Assembly: GCF_030936135.1 (NCBI RefSeq) | Contig: NC_082594.1 | Location: 130,610,668-130,674,667, forward strand | Length of the DNA: 64,000 nt | Direction of reading: 5' to 3' | From: Gavia stellata | Lineage: Eukaryota > Chordata > Aves > Gaviiformes > Gaviidae | Shown here: positions 59,801 through 64,000 of the stretch, one piece after another | Layout of the letters: the number at the start of each line of letters is the position of its first letter | Numbering within the stretch: position 1 is the stretch's first letter | Position numbers and translations under genes: made by a program | The notes under the pieces: model-generated | Told to the model about the DNA's origin: nothing | The model's database searches: none | Seen by the model: the letters and a program-made list of their open reading frames with translations, nothing else

Positions 59801-62800
59801 CAGGCATTGGAACAGGCTGCCCAGGGAGGTGGTTGAGTCACCATCCCTGGAGGTATTTAAAAGACATGTAGACATGGCACTTAGGACATGGTTTAGTGGT
59901 GGACTTGGCAGTGTTAGGTTAACAGTTGGACTTGATGATCTTCAAGGTCTTTTCCAACCTAAACGATTCTATGATTCTATGATAATTGTTTCTGTCAACT
60001 CCAAATAATTCCTGCCAACTCCTTAAATCAAAAGGACTTTCGGGTTAATTTTCTGACTTGGAAAAGACTTACAAAGCAACACAGCTGATGGTGGGGGGCG
60101 GGAAGAAGAGGAGGGAAGACACAAACCCCCACTGCTGTGCCCTACTTCCTGTCAGTAACCATCAGACTAGCCATAGACGTAACTATCCGCCTCTCAACAA
60201 CAGAGGGTTACAGGGGCCTAGCACATTCAGTAAGACGCATGTGGTTTCAACAACAGTTGCAGGAGGAAACAGCTAATTTTGAGAGTCGCAAAGGGTCCTC
60301 CCTTCTGCTCACTTCATTAAGTTTAAACAAGAAATACCTTCCCTAATCACCCCTGATGAACTTTCTTCCTCCCAACAACTGGAATTGAGCTACCGGCCTA
60401 TAAAACTCCTGAAGTCTATGGATACTGACACAAGACTGCGTTAATCTGATTATCCGGCACCACATAATTTCACCCAAAACTTCTTCAGCCACTTCTTGTG
60501 TATTAAATGAAACCCAATGGAAACCTGCTCCCAAAGCTTTTAGAAAAACCTCTGCCGGGAAGGTTGGCTCAAAGAAAGAGCACGCAGCCTACAGACATCC
60601 TCGTTTGTCTGCATCATGGGCTGCAGAGGCATTGAATTTACAGCCTTCAGTGGTCCCACCATTAAAGGTGATGGAGGCTGGATTACAGCATCAGCAGATG
60701 GAAATCTGAGATGATGTGCTGTACGTCACAAAGAACTACAGCAAATCATGCAGAAGTGACAATCAAAACCAGTACAAAATAAAAATGCCAGTCTGGATTG
60801 CCACTGACAGGACTGCAGACAGTAGAGAACTGCAAGCAACAGAAAGTCTAAAGGAAATCTAGCAACAGGCATAGAAAGAAAAGAAATACTACTTCTGCAC
60901 ACGATATACATATTTCAGCTACAGGGCCAACGTGTCTAACTATACAGATTAAAAATTTTCCATAGAAAATGCATGTCCAAAGGTAGTGCAAGATTGAAAC
61001 AGTAACACACTACACAGACTCCGAAGTCTACTACAGCCAGCGAGACCTCACCGTTCTGGAGGGGAGACAATTCCTGACTGCTCTTCTGGCGAGGTGGTGA
61101 CAACAGCACAGCTGGCTGGAAGATGTGAGCTGGCAAGCTTCTACCAGATCCCACACCACCTGAGGCAACTGGCCTCGGGGGAAACTCGAAAGGAAGTTCT
61201 TCCTGGGGGAACTTCAGCATATGTTCCCTGTTGCCTGCATCAGTCCTGGGCTCAGAATAGCTTAAATCAGGTTTTTCTAAAGAAAAAGAAAAAGCAGGGA
61301 TAAAAATTAAAAAAAAAAAAACAAAACCAAACCAAACAAAAAAACAAAACCAAAACCAAACAAACAAAAAAAAAACCAAAAACAAAAAAAAAAGGGGCGG
61401 GGGGGGGGAAATTCGTTTTAGTACAATAGCAATGTAGGGAAAAATCTCAATAACAACTCTTCTGTTCAGGTATCCGAAAAGACAGGTTAGAGCATGTTCC
61501 CCAGACACTCCTAACCTCCTTCTGATCCCCAGGTACAGAACTCTTTTCACTTGAGCATAATACAAATCTTTACTGGTGTTAAGAGCAAGAAGAGCTCTTA
61601 CATGTAATCTCACAATTTCAGGATACTAGTAAGAGATCTGCTTGTAGCCCATGCACAAGCCTTACAGACACGTGACTTGTGAGGAATAGGTATTTAAGTG
61701 AGCTGCATTTGGTAATATTCTCTTGAGAAAAGCAGACCTACGCATTTGTCCTAATGCCCCTATATTATAAATTTGATGGCAACAATGGTGGAGTAGAAAA
61801 CAATTCGTAGCTTTTTCGAGCTCTCTGGTGATCTTTTTATGACTTAATTCAAATCAGACATCTCTTCAGTAAAAAAAAAGAAGTTATTCTTCTGTATTTA
61901 ACTACAACTAGTTTGTGTCTACGTTGCCATCTATTTTGAACATACCAGGGAGGCACAAAATGAAAAGTACGAAATCAAAGTTGTAGGTAGCTGTGAGACC
62001 ACAGTAATTTTCATATGCTTATATCCACTGCTCCATCAGTGCTACCTTTGATTGCTACCTTCACCATTTTGTCCAGGACATATGTTCCCAAAAGAGAAGT
62101 TAGTGGAAAATGAAGCAGAACATATCTGATCCCAAAATGCAAGAGATAAAAAGCACCCTTCAAAGGCAAAGAGCCAGAAGAGGCTGTTGGCATAAAATAC
62201 TGCTTGTGGTTCACATTACCAAGATTCTAAGATTGAATTTAAAACCTGCCACCCACTATTCAATGACCCTGTCAAGAAATGAGAAAGATCTTCCTGCTCT
62301 GCTTCACTGTACAGAACTGCATTTCCAAAGTAACCTCCGCACACGCTATTTGTCACTATGATATCCCCCCCCTCCTCTCTCAGCCACTCTTTCTCTCTCC
62401 AGAGAAGTCCTTTGTTAGCTAGTTTTAGCACAGAAACCACGCCTAAGTTATCTCAAATATCTTACATCCAGTCAGATGCCTTAAGAATACAAGGGATCTC
62501 CTTCTGAAGGAAGAAGAGGAAGAAATATTTTTGTAACGTTAGGAAGATTTCGTCTCAGGAAGATGCCTTTTCCTGAGAAGAGAGACCAATAAGGAAAGAA
62601 GATTTGGACATTCTAGTCCTCCAGAATTGTTGGATAGCAAGGTTTGGGGTTTTTTTTGTTTTTTGAGGGGCACTTTTTTGATTGTTTGGGGTTTATTTTG
62701 GGGTGGGGGGTTTTGTTTGCTTTTATAAAGCTTGGAGAAATCACAAAAAAGGGATCTGGTACGTGGCTTCTTCCTGAGAACCCCACAGAAACAATCAGGA

Positions 62801-63801
62801 AGAAAGTTTTTGACCACAGAAATGTCCACAAAACCAACATTTAACTAAGGAACTCAAATAGCTCCAAGGAATCCTGGGATTCACAAGGAATTACTGACCT
62901 TGAGAGCAAACCTGATGCATTTAAACAACTGATCGGGAAAGACAGTTGGGAGAAAACTCCGTGGTGAAAGAACATTAGAAGTACAAGGTGAATCATGTTT
63001 GGTTAGTTTGGCCATCAGTGCTACTGGCTTAACTTAGCCCGCGTCTATGTTATCCGTCACTCCACTGGTCACTCACCTCTGACAACGTCAAACACCAAGT
63101 AACAGACTCCTGCCTGGTTAGTTAACAGGCCTCAGCAGCTGCTGTTTCTGGTCAGCAGCGACCTCCAGTGTCTTATGGAAGAACCGATCCCACACTGACA
63201 GGGTGCCTCAGCAACAGAAAGGTGAGAACCTGATTCAGTTGGGTTTGGTTTGGTTTTTGGGGTTTTATTTAGGACCATCAGAATAAACCTGACTTCGTAA
63301 GCCATCTTAATGGGGGAAGACTACTCCCCTCCTTTTTTTTTTCTTAGTAATATATTATGTATCACTTAAAGCTCAAGCCCAGGACTTGGCTAAAAGGTTA
63401 ATCTTGAAGTCCTGATTCAGACAGAAGGATGCCAACGGGGATGGAATGCAACCTATAATATTGTTAAAAAATAATCTGTAGCAAAGTGCTTATGCTCACA
63501 GCAGAACCCATGGCACATGAATTTCCAGAAGTGAGATTCACGCTCACGAAGAGGTATTTATTCAAGCAGACATCTATTAAATACCAGATTTTCCACTACA
63601 GGGATAAACTAACCACAACTCCTGTTTCATCCTTCACACATGCATACACACACCTTGGCTGTTCGCTGGACCTTTGCTTGCAATTCCAAAATGGTTTGGA
63701 CTTTGTTCTCTTCTAGGTTCTACCAAAGGGAGGCCTTTAAATGCTTCTGTGAGGGAGATCAGCTGTTCATCTGTTACCGTCATGTATTGCTGAAGCTTCT
63801 T
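53888..63801 (-). CDS. SPICE1: SPICE1, spindle and centriole-associated protein 1 (3' seven coding exons; 5' end outside window)
   Basis: SPICE1 is a coiled-coil centriole and spindle protein needed for centriole duplication and bipolar spindle assembly. Exons in transcript order: 63801-63654, 61276-61052, 58658-58273, 56959-56788, 55352-55250, 54915-54828, 53941-53888 (TAA). They total 1176 nt, phases agree, 391 aa. Shared landmarks with human SPICE1, in order, are LQQYM then [84 protein letters not shown]; and the last exon EEGWFALS. Two short coiled-coil segments (IAELTRQNS and IAELNRQST) are visible. The middle exon (58273-58658) is shorter and more divergent than I recall for human. The exon at 56959 may instead start slightly downstream. 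The N-terminal half lies right of the window. Confidence 0.94.
55865..56120 (+). mobile_element. CR1 LINE 3' fragment in SPICE1 intron
   Basis: It begins at AGGACAAGAGGAAATGGCC and covers the CR1 reverse-transcriptase tail and 3' end, finishing at CCTTAGTGATTCTGTGAT. It is 5'-truncated to about 256 bp and antisense to SPICE1. It belongs to the same CR1 subtype as the 22305 copy, since both share the GAGGCATTGTGGG and GTTGGGTTGATGG segments. Confidence 0.93.
59718..59983 (+). mobile_element. CR1 LINE 3' fragment in SPICE1 intron, second subtype
   Basis: It starts at the same internal point as the 55865 copy (AGGACAAGAGGAAATGG) and is also antisense to SPICE1. Its 3' end differs: it has the TTAGGTTAACAGTTGGACTTG form and ends in a duplicated octamer (ATTCTATG ATTCTATG), the usual CR1 terminal repeat. 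So it is a different CR1 subfamily from the 55865 copy. Confidence 0.93.
61302..61408. repeat. A/C-rich low-complexity tract upstream of a SPICE1 acceptor
   Basis: About 95 bases of A-runs broken by single or paired C, followed by a G-run. On the SPICE1 strand this is a long T-rich stretch that ends about 25 bases before the acceptor of the exon starting at 61276. It may be a decayed retroelement tail. No retroelement body was recognised. Confidence 0.8.
62641..62720. repeat. T/G-rich low-complexity tract
   Basis: A stretch almost entirely of T-runs and G-runs in the SPICE1 intron 61277-63653. It has no coding content or recognised repeat family. The remainder of that 2.4 kb intron holds no supported feature. 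Confidence 0.7.
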
Positions 63802-64000
63802 CTAAAGGAGGAACGAAAAAAAGAGAGATACAGAAATTTGTATTCTAGCAATATGAATTAGAAAATTATATACCATAAGCAGCCCTGAGAAGAAATTTTG
63901 GCCTCTTAATACCAATTCATGGATCTGTAGGATTCCAGTGAGGTATTAAATATTAGTGTCTCCATGTTTCTCATTTATTTTCTCTCCTGACTCAAATAAA

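Noticed and set aside
61300-61430. A phenylalanine-rich membrane-like N-terminal extension of the SPICE1 exon frame
   Set aside because: It is the translation of the T-rich tract on the - strand upstream of the acceptor, and so intronic.

Overview
The window is bird nuclear DNA. Five fragments of avian CR1 LINEs and one copy of an interspersed repeat common in bird genomes (probably a solo LTR) sit among intron-rich genes with GT-AG splice sites. Every recognised protein is most like a known vertebrate protein. Genes were assembled by reading exons against remembered human orthologues and requiring splice phases to agree. No bacterial, organellar or complete viral gene was seen, and no tRNA, rRNA or CRISPR array.

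Layout, left to right. (1) 816-13433, + strand: the last 21 coding exons of CTC1, the large subunit of the telomeric CST complex; its 5' exons lie left of the window. (2) 16467-27716, - strand: a complete five-coding-exon VTCN1 (B7-H4), 281 aa, convergent with CTC1. An unassigned 168-codon open frame lies antisense in its fourth intron. (3) 33102-43030, - strand: a complete six-coding-exon TRIM45, 538 aa, starting in a CpG island. Its introns hold a CR1 copy and the LTR-like repeat with an internal tandem array. (4) 43.0-53.1 kb: a long gap with no confident gene. (5) 53888-63801, - strand: the last seven coding exons (391 aa) of SPICE1, a centriole and spindle protein; its 5' part lies right of the window.

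The four genes do not form a pathway: CTC1 acts in telomere replication, VTCN1 in T-cell inhibition, TRIM45 in ubiquitin signalling and SPICE1 at centrioles. The interest is in their linkage. From memory the human orthologues lie on 17p13 (CTC1), 1p13 (VTCN1 and TRIM45, adjacent but in the opposite relative order) and 3q13 (SPICE1), so the window appears to span rearrangement breakpoints or an older arrangement.

I found no convincing undescribed system. The items most worth checking are the orphan open frame at 18997-19500, an exon-like open frame in TRIM45 intron 3, a GC-AG intron in CTC1, and a CR1 copy ending about 17 bp from the VTCN1 membrane-segment exon.
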